From JADJXV01 sp046328995 (GTDB lineage Bacteria > Bacteroidota > Ignavibacteria > Kapaibacteriales > UBA961): 64,000 bases of DNA. Position 1 is the stretch's first letter, and every line of letters starts with the position of its first letter. The stretch spans positions 372,001-436,000 of the forward strand of contig JAXLVN010000004.1 of the NCBI GenBank assembly GCA_046328995.1, written 5' to 3'. Under the pieces are notes generated by a model. The model ran no database searches. It was not told the DNA's origin and saw only the letters and a program-made list of their open reading frames with translations. Below, piece after piece: positions 9,093 through 17,727 of this stretch. The position numbers and the translations under genes were made by a program.

Positions 9093-9123
9093 TTTGCTGG
9101 GGTGGGGATTATGTGTAGTTTTG
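9093..9123 (+). promoter_or_regulatory. Bacteroidota-type promoter of the second tandem paralogue
   Basis: TTTG (9093-9096), 19 bp, TAGTTTTG (9116-9123). All defined consensus bases match. The predicted leader before the ATG at 9239 is long, about 108 nt, and ends with a purine-rich AAGGAAGG stretch. Confidence 0.62.
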
Positions 9124-9238
9124 ACGAATCTAACAAATGTTGGCAAAATGTCGATTCATAAAACATGTACTCGGTGTAACTATCTGTAAAACAAGTGTCA
9201 ATACGGATAGAGAACCATAAGGAAGGATTATTTCAGGT

Positions 9239-9643
9239 ATGTCCAAGAAGCAAGATATTACCGCCAGAGAACTCTACCTCATGACGAAACTTACCCGTGC
9301 GCTTCTCCTCGAGGAACCGATGTCGCATCGACTTTATGAATATGAATTAGCAGAATATGTCGAAAGCTGGAAAGCAAGCATAGACCCCAAAATACATGAC
9401 ATGGTCATCGTAATTACCGAAAATACCGGAGATGTAGCCATGGTAATGATTATGAGCGACAAGACGCTTTTTGTCAATGAAGACGCGCTGACACTCCTCG
9501 AACTCATTTGGGGCGATGGATTTGAGTACCACATCAAAGGTATAATCGGCGATGCTGTACAAACCTTGTGCAAGGACAGTTTGCCGATATACTATCTCTT
9601 GAAAGATTCACCACCACCGTTCCTACCCAAATTGCAGCTATAG
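9239..9643 (+). CDS. Hypothetical protein, tandem paralogue B
   Basis: This 134-residue protein is the tandem duplicate of the product at 8564-8971. It keeps the TENTGDVAMVMIM core, VNEDAL and LCKDSLPIYY. It differs mostly in the central helix (residues ~35-50) and the tail. No signal peptide or transmembrane segment is visible. Independent promoters on each copy suggest that the two copies are separately controlled rather than a simple operon. The family is not recognised. Confidence 0.75.
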   Translation: MSKKQDITARELYLMTKLTRALLLEEPMSHRLYEYELAEYVESWKASIDPKIHDMVIVITENTGDVAMVMIMSDKTLFVNEDALTLLELIWGDGFEYHIKGIIGDAVQTLCKDSLPIYYLLKDSPPPFLPKLQL

Positions 9644-9701
9644 CGACATTCCTCGCCTGATAAGGTGCACCAAAAGAGAGAGCAGCAGGAGAAATATTAC
9701 T

Positions 9702-9733
9702 TTTGCCATACTCGGACTTTATCCGTAGTTTCG
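9702..9733 (+). promoter_or_regulatory. Promoter-like site with no gene behind it
   Basis: TTTG (9702-9705), 20 bp, TAGTTTCG (9726-9733), which is seven of eight -7 bases. The only ATG shortly downstream (9787) opens nine codons and stops. From about 9790 the sequence turns AT-rich, so this may be the promoter of a native gene lost at the left edge of the inserted cassette. Confidence 0.45.
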
Positions 9734-9745
9734 CAGAAAATAATC

Positions 9746-10320
9746 GCTAACACCTTGTTCTCACAACCAACAAACGCAGGATTTCTATGCAGGAATTGAT
9801 ACTACTCGCCGGATGATGAATAATTCCAAAGTTTATGTATCTCATAGTACAGGGTAAGCTCACTTTGTCATCATAACTAATAATCAAGAGGTAACTGCTA
9901 CTCAAAATTACTGATGCTAGAGATAGAATGTTAATAATCAATTAGAATAGCTAACCTTATAGGTTATCTTAAATCTAACAGTTCTGAACCTTTAAAGTGG
10001 TCTTTTTACTTATTTTAGGGCACATTAACTGTTTGACTTGATTCCAGCATCAAATTAGTATGTAAAATGTTGAAACTAGCAATTAAAATTGATGATGTGG
10101 ATTGACGGTATTTGAAAGTTCTAAACGAGTAGCCACTATGGTGTGAAAAAATTAATAAAGTGGATTACTAGTGAAGTTGATGAATTTTAGGATGGTATTA
10201 ATCGATAATGGAGTAGAATCTGTTATATTCTGCATAAAAAAAGAATTGACGGCTATGGTGTAGTATTTTTTTAACTTTTTAAAATTATAATATATAGATA
10301 ATAGTAAGGTGTAAGTTTTT
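9746..10320 (+). other. AT-rich intergenic left flank of the methyltransferase cassette
   Basis: No reading frame here looks real. Base composition changes from the native mixed sequence to strongly AT-rich near 9790-9850 and stays so to 16382. The last ~120 bp before the ATG at 10321 (TATAATATATAG, T and A runs) probably hold the cassette promoter, but no box matches the local consensus well. No direct repeat or tRNA target was seen at the edge. Confidence 0.5.
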
Positions 10321-12027
10321 ATGAGTAAACTAACTGTAGTAGATTTTTTTTGCGGTGCAGGTGGATTTTCTGAAGGATTCAGACAAATGGGGTTTGAGAT
10401 TATTTATGGATATGACCAGTGGAAACCTGCTGTAGATACATATAATCATAACTTTAACCTAGAATGTAAACCGAAGAACATTCTGGATTTTGCAGATTCA
10501 ATAGATCAAATTAATGATATACCAAATGCAAATGTAATTCTTGGAAGTCCTCCTTGCGTTAGTTTTTCCAGTTCAAACAAATCAGGGAAAGCAGATAAAT
10601 CTTTAGGAGTGAAGTTAACAGAAACATTCTTGAAAATAGTAGCTATAAAAAAACATCAACCGAATTCGATTCTTAGTGCTTGGTTTATGGAGAACGTTAT
10701 TAATTCGCAGAGATATTTACAAGCATCATATACTTTTAAAGATTTAGGTCTTAATGAGTGGGCAGATAAGCATAATATAAACCCGAACAACATTGCAATT
10801 GATTTATTCGGAAATACAGCTGTAGTAAATTCTGCAGATTATGGATCTATTCAAGCTAGAAAACGTGTAATATCTGGCGAGATTATAAAGAATAAAAAAC
10901 TAATAGTACCTTTTCATACTCATTCGAATCCAAAAATCAAAGGGAGTTTACCTAATTATAAAACAATCCAAATTATTCATCAGAATTTTCCCAACCCATT
11001 TCAAAAACAAGAAACTACATATATTAATGACATAAATTATGATTTGAAAATTCCGCAAAATGAGATTACCGATCACTTCTATGATACAGGTGTTTATGAA
11101 GTGGAATGGAGATTATCAAAATTTTGGAAACAAAATCACCCTTATATGGGTAGAATGTCATTCCCCGAAAATAGTAATAAACCTAGTAGAACTATAACGG
11201 CAACCAAAATTGCCAATTCAAGGGAGTCAATTATTTATAGATCAGAAATACAAAGAACTGGAGATGGTGAATACAGGCTTCCAACAGTTAGGGAAGCTGC
11301 AATGATAATGGGTTTCCCAATTACATATCAATTTTTGGGATCCGAAAATACTAAGTGGAGACTCGTGGGAAATGCTGTCTGCTGTGCTGTAAGTAGAGCA
11401 TTTGCAGGTACTGTTTTACAAACCTTAAAAATAAAGAGACCTCAAATTATAGTTGTAAATAAAGAGCCTAAACTAAACGGAGTTTTCAATTTAAACACAT
11501 ACAAGATTAAAGATTTTAACAATCCACCAGTTAAAAATAAAGGGGCTAGATTTAGAAGACATCCATTAAAAGAAGGTAATTTAACAGTCACCCTATCTAA
11601 TTACGACATCGAGAAAAGTGGTAAATATGAAGGTAAATGGATAACCTCAATTCAATATGGCACAGGGAAAGGATATCCTGTTCAGATTATTGACGATGAA
11701 TACTACAAAGAATTAGAACCACTTATTGAAAGCTTCAAAGGTGGTGAAAAATTCTTGGAAATAATAAATAATGGTTTTACAGAAAAAATTGGAAATAAAA
11801 ATCAACTGCAAGAGATGTTTGAAAAGCAAATCTCTGTTGAAAACCTAAAAGAACCAACAATTCTCGTAGATGAAATTGCAGAGATAATTGAAAAGGTAGG
11901 TTGCCCAAATTCAACATATAAACAAACCGAAAAAATAATTTTTGTGAACAAATCTATAGTACCGATTAAACAAGTTTTAGCACTATATGCTGTCAATAAA
12001 ATTTCTTCCATTGCTAATAATAAATAA
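10321..12027 (+). CDS. DNA (cytosine-5-)-methyltransferase with long C-terminal extension
   Basis: The enzyme transfers a methyl group from SAM to C5 of cytosine in DNA. Motif I VVDFFCGAGGFSEGF is at residues 6-20. Motif IV GSPPCVSFSSS carries the catalytic Cys79. Motif VI is ENV (124-126), motif VIII IQARKRV, and motifs IX-X are RLPTVREAAMIMGFP and LVGNAVCCAVSRAFAG. About 180 residues after motif X have no equivalent in a minimal C5 enzyme and may contact the partner proteins. The gene is AT-rich, unlike the flanking genes. Two bases separate its stop from the next start, so it heads a co-transcribed cassette. It most likely protects host DNA from the cassette's nuclease. Target sequence unknown. 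Confidence 0.92.
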   Translation: MSKLTVVDFFCGAGGFSEGFRQMGFEIIYGYDQWKPAVDTYNHNFNLECKPKNILDFADSIDQINDIPNANVILGSPPCVSFSSSNKSGKADKSLGVKLTETFLKIVAIKKHQPNSILSAWFMENVINSQRYLQASYTFKDLGLNEWADKHNINPNNIAIDLFGNTAVVNSADYGSIQARKRVISGEIIKNKKLIVPFHTHSNPKIKGSLPNYKTIQIIHQNFPNPFQKQETTYINDINYDLKIPQNEITDHFYDTGVYEVEWRLSKFWKQNHPYMGRMSFPENSNKPSRTITATKIANSRESIIYRSEIQRTGDGEYRLPTVREAAMIMGFPITYQFLGSENTKWRLVGNAVCCAVSRAFAGTVLQTLKIKRPQIIVVNKEPKLNGVFNLNTYKIKDFNNPPVKNKGARFRRHPLKEGNLTVTLSNYDIEKSGKYEGKWITSIQYGTGKGYPVQIIDDEYYKELEPLIESFKGGEKFLEIINNGFTEKIGNKNQLQEMFEKQISVENLKEPTILVDEIAEIIEKVGCPNSTYKQTEKIIFVNKSIVPIKQVLALYAVNKISSIANNK

Positions 12028-12029
12028 TT

Positions 12030-13448
12030 ATGAACAAAGAAGTTAGAATACAAAAAATCCAAGAAATAATTGTAAGCGATGAAAAGCGTGAAGATTTATT
12101 AACTCAGGAAATAATGTGGGAAAAAAATTTGCGCGCCTACAAAGTACATAACATACCTCTATCATATTTAATTTACAACAAGTATAATGGTCGAATTCTC
12201 AGTAGAACAAAATCTTTAGAAAAGCAAAATCAATCAATAAATGTTGAGACGGATGACGGAAGAAATCTAATCGAAAAACTTCTTTGGGATTCTAAGATTG
12301 ACCGGAATAAAAAAACAGAGCTTAGCTTAAAAGAGTTTGGTCAGCAAAAAGTAGGTATTATTACTAAGGACGGAGTAATAATCGATGGAAACAGGAGGGC
12401 GATGCTTTTAAATAGACTTGATAGAACTGGTTACTTGAAAGCAATCGTTCTACCTGTAACACTTGATGAAAATCCAATTGAGATAGAAAGGCTTGAAACC
12501 ACTTATCAAATGGGTGAAGATGAAAAATTAGGATATAACCCAATCGAGAAGTATTTAAAAGCTAAACAGATACTTGATAAACTAACTCCAAAAATCTCTG
12601 AAACTGAAGCCATCAAGAGTATTTCGGATTGGATGGGTGAATCAGAAGGAGAAATACACAAGTATCTTGATACGATGGCTATTATGGATGAATATCTTGA
12701 ATACCTTGAATATGACGGAATTTATACTCAACTAGATAGTCGAGAAGACCAATTTTTATCCTTAGCCAAATGGTTAAAAACATTTTATGGAGAATCAAGT
12801 AAAAAAGCTTTTGACGGTTATAAAGATAGTGATGTTGATGATTTAAAAACAATTGCCTTTGATTACTTGAGGTTTAGAAATGAATATGATGGCAAAGAGT
12901 TTAGGAATTTAGCGGAAGGAAATAGTGATAAGCACTTTTTTGGTAATAAAGATATTTGGGAAAGATTTTCTTCTAAGCATAATGAAATTATTAAAAAACT
13001 TCCTCCAGAACCTGAAATTGATACTAATTCAGCTAACCTTGAGAAACATTTAAATGCAAGAGATAAGTTGTTTTTTGACAGTTCTAAATTTGGAACAGAC
13101 TCAAGTGCTTTTTTAGAAAATCTAAATGAGCATAAATACTTGATTGGTTACAACAAAGCTGCTGATGAACCAGAAAAACTAATTAGAAGAGCCTCACAAA
13201 CTTTTGAAGCGATAAAAACGAGTCACAAAGCATTCTCTAAACCAGAAGTTCAAACAATGGTTAAGGATTTAGGTGATAAAATTTTCAATTCACTCCAAAA
13301 AAAATCTCCATCATTGGTTTTATCGCATATTATTGAATTATTAGAAGGTCTCGAAGTAGATACTCTCCCTGCTCAGGAAGCTAGTGAAGTTCAAGATAAA
13401 ATCAAAAAAATACAACAAATAGGATATCAAATAAACAAGAAATTATAA
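12030..13448 (+). CDS. ParB/Srx-fold-like protein of the methyltransferase cassette
   Basis: This 472-residue soluble protein follows the methyltransferase by 2 nt. Residues ~105-130 (KVGIITKDGVIIDGNRRAML) carry the DGNRR signature of the ParB/Srx-like fold. In ParB proteins this region binds and hydrolyses CTP; in relatives it binds DNA or nucleotides. Its N-terminal region (IPLSYLIYNKYNGRI) also resembles the start of ParB-type domains. The rest is predicted to be mostly helical with charged segments and no recognised motif. In this setting it could be a DNA-sliding or sensor subunit, which is inference. The stop codon overlaps the next ATG (TAATG). Confidence 0.85.
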   Translation: MNKEVRIQKIQEIIVSDEKREDLLTQEIMWEKNLRAYKVHNIPLSYLIYNKYNGRILSRTKSLEKQNQSINVETDDGRNLIEKLLWDSKIDRNKKTELSLKEFGQQKVGIITKDGVIIDGNRRAMLLNRLDRTGYLKAIVLPVTLDENPIEIERLETTYQMGEDEKLGYNPIEKYLKAKQILDKLTPKISETEAIKSISDWMGESEGEIHKYLDTMAIMDEYLEYLEYDGIYTQLDSREDQFLSLAKWLKTFYGESSKKAFDGYKDSDVDDLKTIAFDYLRFRNEYDGKEFRNLAEGNSDKHFFGNKDIWERFSSKHNEIIKKLPPEPEIDTNSANLEKHLNARDKLFFDSSKFGTDSSAFLENLNEHKYLIGYNKAADEPEKLIRRASQTFEAIKTSHKAFSKPEVQTMVKDLGDKIFNSLQKKSPSLVLSHIIELLEGLEVDTLPAQEASEVQDKIKKIQQIGYQINKKL

Positions 13449-15427
13449 TGAGTTATTTTATCGATGTAAATATCAGAGATAATAGGTTTATCATAACTGG
13501 GGATACAGAGGAATTATTACAAAATAAAAGACTTCTAATATCACTTAAAAGGTTGAGCTATTATGTTGAGAATGAATCTGTTATCATTCCATTTCGTGAT
13601 GAAATACAAATAAAAACTCTTCAAGAAATTCAAGGTTTACTAAGCAAGTATAATTATGAATTTCAATTTACTGAAAATATACAATTAGAATTACAAGCTT
13701 TTTCTAAAGAAGAAGAGAATTTTGAAGTTTTTAGTGAAAATGCTAGAGCAATTCGGAATAATGAGTTTAATGAGAATCAATCTTTAGTAGATCAATTCGA
13801 TAACTTTCAGAAAATCATAAAGGAGTCAATGCCAAGAAAGTTGTATCCTTTGCAATTGTTGTCGTCCTTTTATATGGCATTTGCTCAAAATTCCTGCAAT
13901 TTTGCTGTCCCTGGAGCGGGTAAAACATCTATCGTTTACGGTGCATATTCTTTTTTAAAAAGCTTGCCAAAAGATGACCCGCGACATGTCAATAAACTTT
14001 TAGTTATTGGACCACTTTCATCTTTTGCTCCTTGGGAAATGGAATTTCTAGAGTGTTTTGGATATAAACCAAACTCTTTTAGAATGTCTGGCGACAGCGA
14101 TATTTCTGTGCAACATAAATTAGAACATCTATATTCTCCGAACTCTTCTGAACTCACTCTAATTTTCTATGAGGGTGTACATCGTTTTCAAAATGATATT
14201 GTTGATTTCTTGAAGAGAAATAAAACTATGGTTGTAGTTGATGAAGCACATCGTATAAAGAATCACGAGGGGGTTTGGGGAAAAAGTGTTGCAGAAATAT
14301 CAAAAGAAGCCGTCTCACGAGTGATTCTAACAGGTACACCCGTTCCCAATGGGTATCAAGACATATTTAATCTTTTTAAAATCATCTATCCATTTAAGTT
14401 TAAAGAAATCCTAAAGTTTCATTATCATAACTTGGAGGATATGACTAATAATAACTCACACGAATCAGAGCGAGTACAAGAATTAAAAGAGAATATTTCA
14501 CCTTATTTTATAAAAATTAAGAAGAGTGATCTCAAGCTACCACCTATCGAAGAAAAATACATTTCTGTTGAAATGGATTCGTATCAAAGGGAAATTTATG
14601 ATTTTATAGAATCCCAATATCTACCTCACTTTAAATTGAATGGTTCAGCTACAGTAAAAGATATTCTAAATAGGGCAAAACTAATTCGATTAAGACAGGC
14701 ATCAACCAACCCATCTCTTTTATCGAGAACTCTATGGGATTCTTTGGAGAATAATGAAATAACTGGTGAATATGATCCCAATGCTGTTTTTACTACGGAC
14801 ACAGACGAATACATCAATGATTCTGAGTTTTTTAACAAGATAATCAATTATCCGGCAGCTGAAACACCAAGTAAATTTAGAAGTATATTATCAGTACTTT
14901 TAGAAGAAATATTTCCTGATAATGGCAAAGTAATTATTTGGACTATTTTTATACAAAATGCAAAAGAATTAAAAACTTATTTATCTCAAAATGGTATTGA
15001 GTCAAAACTTCTGATTGGAGAAATTCCACAGGACGAAAGAGAAGTAACAATTAAAACATTTAATAATCCCCTAAATAATGATTTCAAGGTAATAATTGCT
15101 AACCCGTTTTCGGTGGCTGAATCAATTTCATTACATAAGGGTTGTCATAATGCGATTTATTTAGAGCGTGACTATAATTGCTCTAATTTTATCCAATCAA
15201 AAGATCGCATTCATAGAGTGGGCATAGATGAGAAACAGATTACTAGATATTTCTATATTCTTTCAAAAGACTCAATTGATGAAGCTATAAATGATAGGCT
15301 TCGGTTAAAAATCGAACGAATGGAAGAAATTATAAATGATGATATACCTCTTTTTCAAAGAATTGACACAAATGATGAAACCGATATTATTACTGATTTA
15401 ATTTCAAAATATGCTAAAAGAACTTAG
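13448..15427 (+). CDS. SNF2-family DEAH helicase/translocase
   Basis: This 659-residue ATP-dependent DNA translocase has both RecA lobes. Walker A is AVPGAGKTS (153-161), motif II DEAH lies at 265-268 in MVVVDEAHRIKN, motif III is ILTGTPVPN, and motifs IV-VI include KVIIWTIFIQNAKEL, NPFSVAESISLHKG and QSKDRIHRVG. SNF2-like features are the DEAH box with RIKN, the TGTP motif and the QxxDRIHRxG arginine finger. About 130 residues precede the motor and may bind a partner. It should couple ATP hydrolysis to movement on DNA for the cassette, much as helicase subunits do in ATP-dependent restriction systems. The start overlaps the previous stop by 1 nt. Confidence 0.9.
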   Translation: MSYFIDVNIRDNRFIITGDTEELLQNKRLLISLKRLSYYVENESVIIPFRDEIQIKTLQEIQGLLSKYNYEFQFTENIQLELQAFSKEEENFEVFSENARAIRNNEFNENQSLVDQFDNFQKIIKESMPRKLYPLQLLSSFYMAFAQNSCNFAVPGAGKTSIVYGAYSFLKSLPKDDPRHVNKLLVIGPLSSFAPWEMEFLECFGYKPNSFRMSGDSDISVQHKLEHLYSPNSSELTLIFYEGVHRFQNDIVDFLKRNKTMVVVDEAHRIKNHEGVWGKSVAEISKEAVSRVILTGTPVPNGYQDIFNLFKIIYPFKFKEILKFHYHNLEDMTNNNSHESERVQELKENISPYFIKIKKSDLKLPPIEEKYISVEMDSYQREIYDFIESQYLPHFKLNGSATVKDILNRAKLIRLRQASTNPSLLSRTLWDSLENNEITGEYDPNAVFTTDTDEYINDSEFFNKIINYPAAETPSKFRSILSVLLEEIFPDNGKVIIWTIFIQNAKELKTYLSQNGIESKLLIGEIPQDEREVTIKTFNNPLNNDFKVIIANPFSVAESISLHKGCHNAIYLERDYNCSNFIQSKDRIHRVGIDEKQITRYFYILSKDSIDEAINDRLRLKIERMEEIINDDIPLFQRIDTNDETDIITDLISKYAKRT

Positions 15428-16382
15428 AAGGTTTAGAAATTTTGGTACACCAAATTTCTTCTTTGAATTATTAAGTACTATAAAAGGAAATCAGGGAGCC
15501 AATTATACAAAGACAGACATTAACAGACTATTCTACAATCGGGTAATTGACGACAGGAGTGTGTTTGATGGGTGTCTTGAACTGGCATTAGTTATTGAAT
15601 TGGTGTTCCTTGAAAATAACTTTCTAAGATTGAACAGTGGTATTGTAGATTCATTGAATAGCATTAACCAAATGAAAGATAAGTTTATTGAAAATCTTTT
15701 TACGACATTAAAAGGCGATGATGAATTCCATAGCATATTTTGCTCAGAGTATTTATCACATGACATCATTTACAAGTCATTGCAAATAAACAACCGTGCG
15801 TTTGGACTGAAATATTCTAGCTTTAAGCAATTATTAATAGACTTCGATGCAATTAAAACTCACCCAACAACCGAGCTTAATAGTTTTATAATTAATAACC
15901 GTTACAAGAAATTATTTGACAAGACAGTACTTCCAGAGATTAAGCAGAGGAAAATTGGTATAGATGAGTTTCGGAAGGTTATGGAGCAACAACAAATTTT
16001 TGGTGAGGAGGCCGAAAAATTTGTGTTGAATTATGAATTTTTAAGACTTAAACAAAAGAAGGAAATAATTTGGGTTGCTGAATACATTGTCAATGAGGGT
16101 TACGATATAGTCTCTTATAACCACGAAGCTGATGAATTCCCAAATCGATTTATTGAGGTAAAATCCTATGATGGTGAAATACCATATTTTTTCTGGTCTA
16201 GAAATGAATATACTGTTGCGAAACGTAAAAAAAATGAATATTGGATATACTTAGTAAACCGATCACTGATGAATAATGCCGGCTATTTCCCAATTTTGAT
16301 TCAAAACCCGTTTGATACAATCCTAACGAATGATGAGATGTGGAATAAGCAAGTAGAAAAATATAAGATTGAGTTGATTTAA
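15411..16382 (+). CDS. PD-(D/E)XK nuclease-like protein (DUF3883-type C-terminus)
   Basis: This 323-residue protein overlaps the helicase gene by 17 nt. The C-terminal ~130 residues hold a restriction-like core: GEEAE (E200 region), GYDIVSYN (D232), RFIEVKSYDG (E249, K251), then FFWSRNEYTVAKRKKNEYWIYLVN. This order (E, D, ExK, S..E...A) is typical of DUF3883/Mrr-like nuclease domains. The N-terminal ~190 residues are helical and not recognised; they could bind the helicase or DNA. As the only nuclease-like product in the cassette, it is the likely effector that cuts unmodified DNA. That assignment is inferred from motif and position. Confidence 0.87.
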   Translation: MLKELRRFRNFGTPNFFFELLSTIKGNQGANYTKTDINRLFYNRVIDDRSVFDGCLELALVIELVFLENNFLRLNSGIVDSLNSINQMKDKFIENLFTTLKGDDEFHSIFCSEYLSHDIIYKSLQINNRAFGLKYSSFKQLLIDFDAIKTHPTTELNSFIINNRYKKLFDKTVLPEIKQRKIGIDEFRKVMEQQQIFGEEAEKFVLNYEFLRLKQKKEIIWVAEYIVNEGYDIVSYNHEADEFPNRFIEVKSYDGEIPYFFWSRNEYTVAKRKKNEYWIYLVNRSLMNNAGYFPILIQNPFDTILTNDEMWNKQVEKYKIELI

Positions 16383-16481
16383 GTCGAAGTACATCACAAT
16401 TAATCACCCATACTTGCCAAAAACTATATGCAGAAATACTTACAAGCTACCTTACATTTTTATCAACCCATTTTCCAACCT

Positions 16482-16685
16482 ATGAAAACACTAAAACTTA
16501 CCGGATTTGAAGTGTATTTAATCCAAGAATCTTTGAAACACTACAAATCATTGCTTGAGGATTCAGAATTCCCCCCAAACTCTATCGTAACTAAACAATA
16601 CGTGGAAAGTATGATAAGCGAAATTGAAGAAAAGCTCAGCGAACGCCCATTCCAAAACACGCGGAGAACCCATGCACCTTCCTAA
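16482..16685 (+). CDS. Small helical protein upstream of the HNH nuclease
   Basis: The frame is open from 16428, but MKTLKLTGFEVYLIQESL at 16482 looks like a natural start and gives 67 residues. The product is charged and predicted to be two helices (QESLKHYKSLLEDSE and KQYVESMISEIEEKLSER). It overlaps the HNH gene start at 16672 by 14 nt, so the two are translationally coupled. It could be a regulator, a DNA-binding accessory or an antitoxin-like partner. No family recognised. Confidence 0.62.
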   Translation: MKTLKLTGFEVYLIQESLKHYKSLLEDSEFPPNSIVTKQYVESMISEIEEKLSERPFQNTRRTHAPS

Positions 16686-17727
16686 CGATAGCAGCCTGCC
16701 AATTCATCACTTAGCAGCTTGCTTCAATGATACATCATCAACCTATAAATTCTATTGGTTCCTTTCTATCCTGCAAGCTGTAGAAGCAGGTAATACTACG
16801 ACTATTGCCAAGCACGACATCTTCGCTCGGATGATAGCCAATGCATGGTACACCGTTAATTATTATCATGTGTCTTTCGGCAAACAAGATCAGTTCCAAT
16901 TGGCAATCCAAGCAATTAGAGAGCGCGAACAGATAACTATTGATGCGAAATATGAAACGATACATCACAAACTCCGAACGACATCGAATATTCAGACAAT
17001 TCGGCAACTGCGTCACTTTGATGTGAATGTGCCGCATTGGTTCTTGAGTCCATGGTTCCCGAAGAAGGAAAAGTCGGTAATTTATCAAGCATCTCAGAAT
17101 AGTGATTCACACGCACTCTACGCACTCTCAAAAGATTCCATTACCATCAATCCACAGTGGGTAGAATATCTACAAGCAAATGCCGGAATCTTAAAAGACT
17201 TCTGTTATTGGAATCTTGCCCTCTTTCTGCAAGCGAGGAATCCAAACGTACCCGATATTCCCAATAAATTAATCAAACCTGCTCAGCGCGGCAAGCTCAA
17301 TAATCAGCGAAAAAAGTTCTGGGATATAGTGTTTCAAGAGCTTGGTTCGATTGATTGTATCTATACCGGCAAAAAGCTCGTGGTTGACAAATATGCAGTC
17401 GAACATTTCATACCCCACAGCTTTGTTTCGCATGATTTAATCTGGAATTTAATTCCTGCTGATGCCTCCTTCAATAGCACCAAAAGCGACAAACTTCCAC
17501 GGGTAGAAAAATATTTTGATGGCTTTTTTTACCTCCAGCATACCGCCATTGAAATCATACTTCGAAAAGATGCCAAGAATAAATATTTAGAAGACTACCT
17601 GACGATTTTTCCCGATTTGCAGGAGATTACTAATTCATCGACTTCGGAACTCAAACATAAATTCAAAGAAAGAATTCAACCACTTATCACTATAGCATCC
17701 AATAACGGATTCGAATATTTACCATGA
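16672..17727 (+). CDS. HNH endonuclease
   Basis: The start at 16672 (MHLPNDSSLPIHHL) gives 351 residues. The C-terminal HNH module is well formed: CIYTGK near residue 229, VEHFIPHS with His245 and His249, WNLIPADASFNSTKSDKLP with Asn259 and Asn268. This is the beta-beta-alpha metal fold of Cas9/McrA-type nucleases, with one half of the usual zinc-binding cysteines replaced. The N-terminal ~200 residues are helical and aromatic-rich and probably set specificity. The last codons overlap the methyltransferase-HIT gene (ATGA), indicating one operon. This architecture would suit a restriction-like nuclease paired with the neighbouring methyltransferase. Confidence 0.87.
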   Translation: MHLPNDSSLPIHHLAACFNDTSSTYKFYWFLSILQAVEAGNTTTIAKHDIFARMIANAWYTVNYYHVSFGKQDQFQLAIQAIREREQITIDAKYETIHHKLRTTSNIQTIRQLRHFDVNVPHWFLSPWFPKKEKSVIYQASQNSDSHALYALSKDSITINPQWVEYLQANAGILKDFCYWNLALFLQARNPNVPDIPNKLIKPAQRGKLNNQRKKFWDIVFQELGSIDCIYTGKKLVVDKYAVEHFIPHSFVSHDLIWNLIPADASFNSTKSDKLPRVEKYFDGFFYLQHTAIEIILRKDAKNKYLEDYLTIFPDLQEITNSSTSELKHKFKERIQPLITIASNNGFEYLP

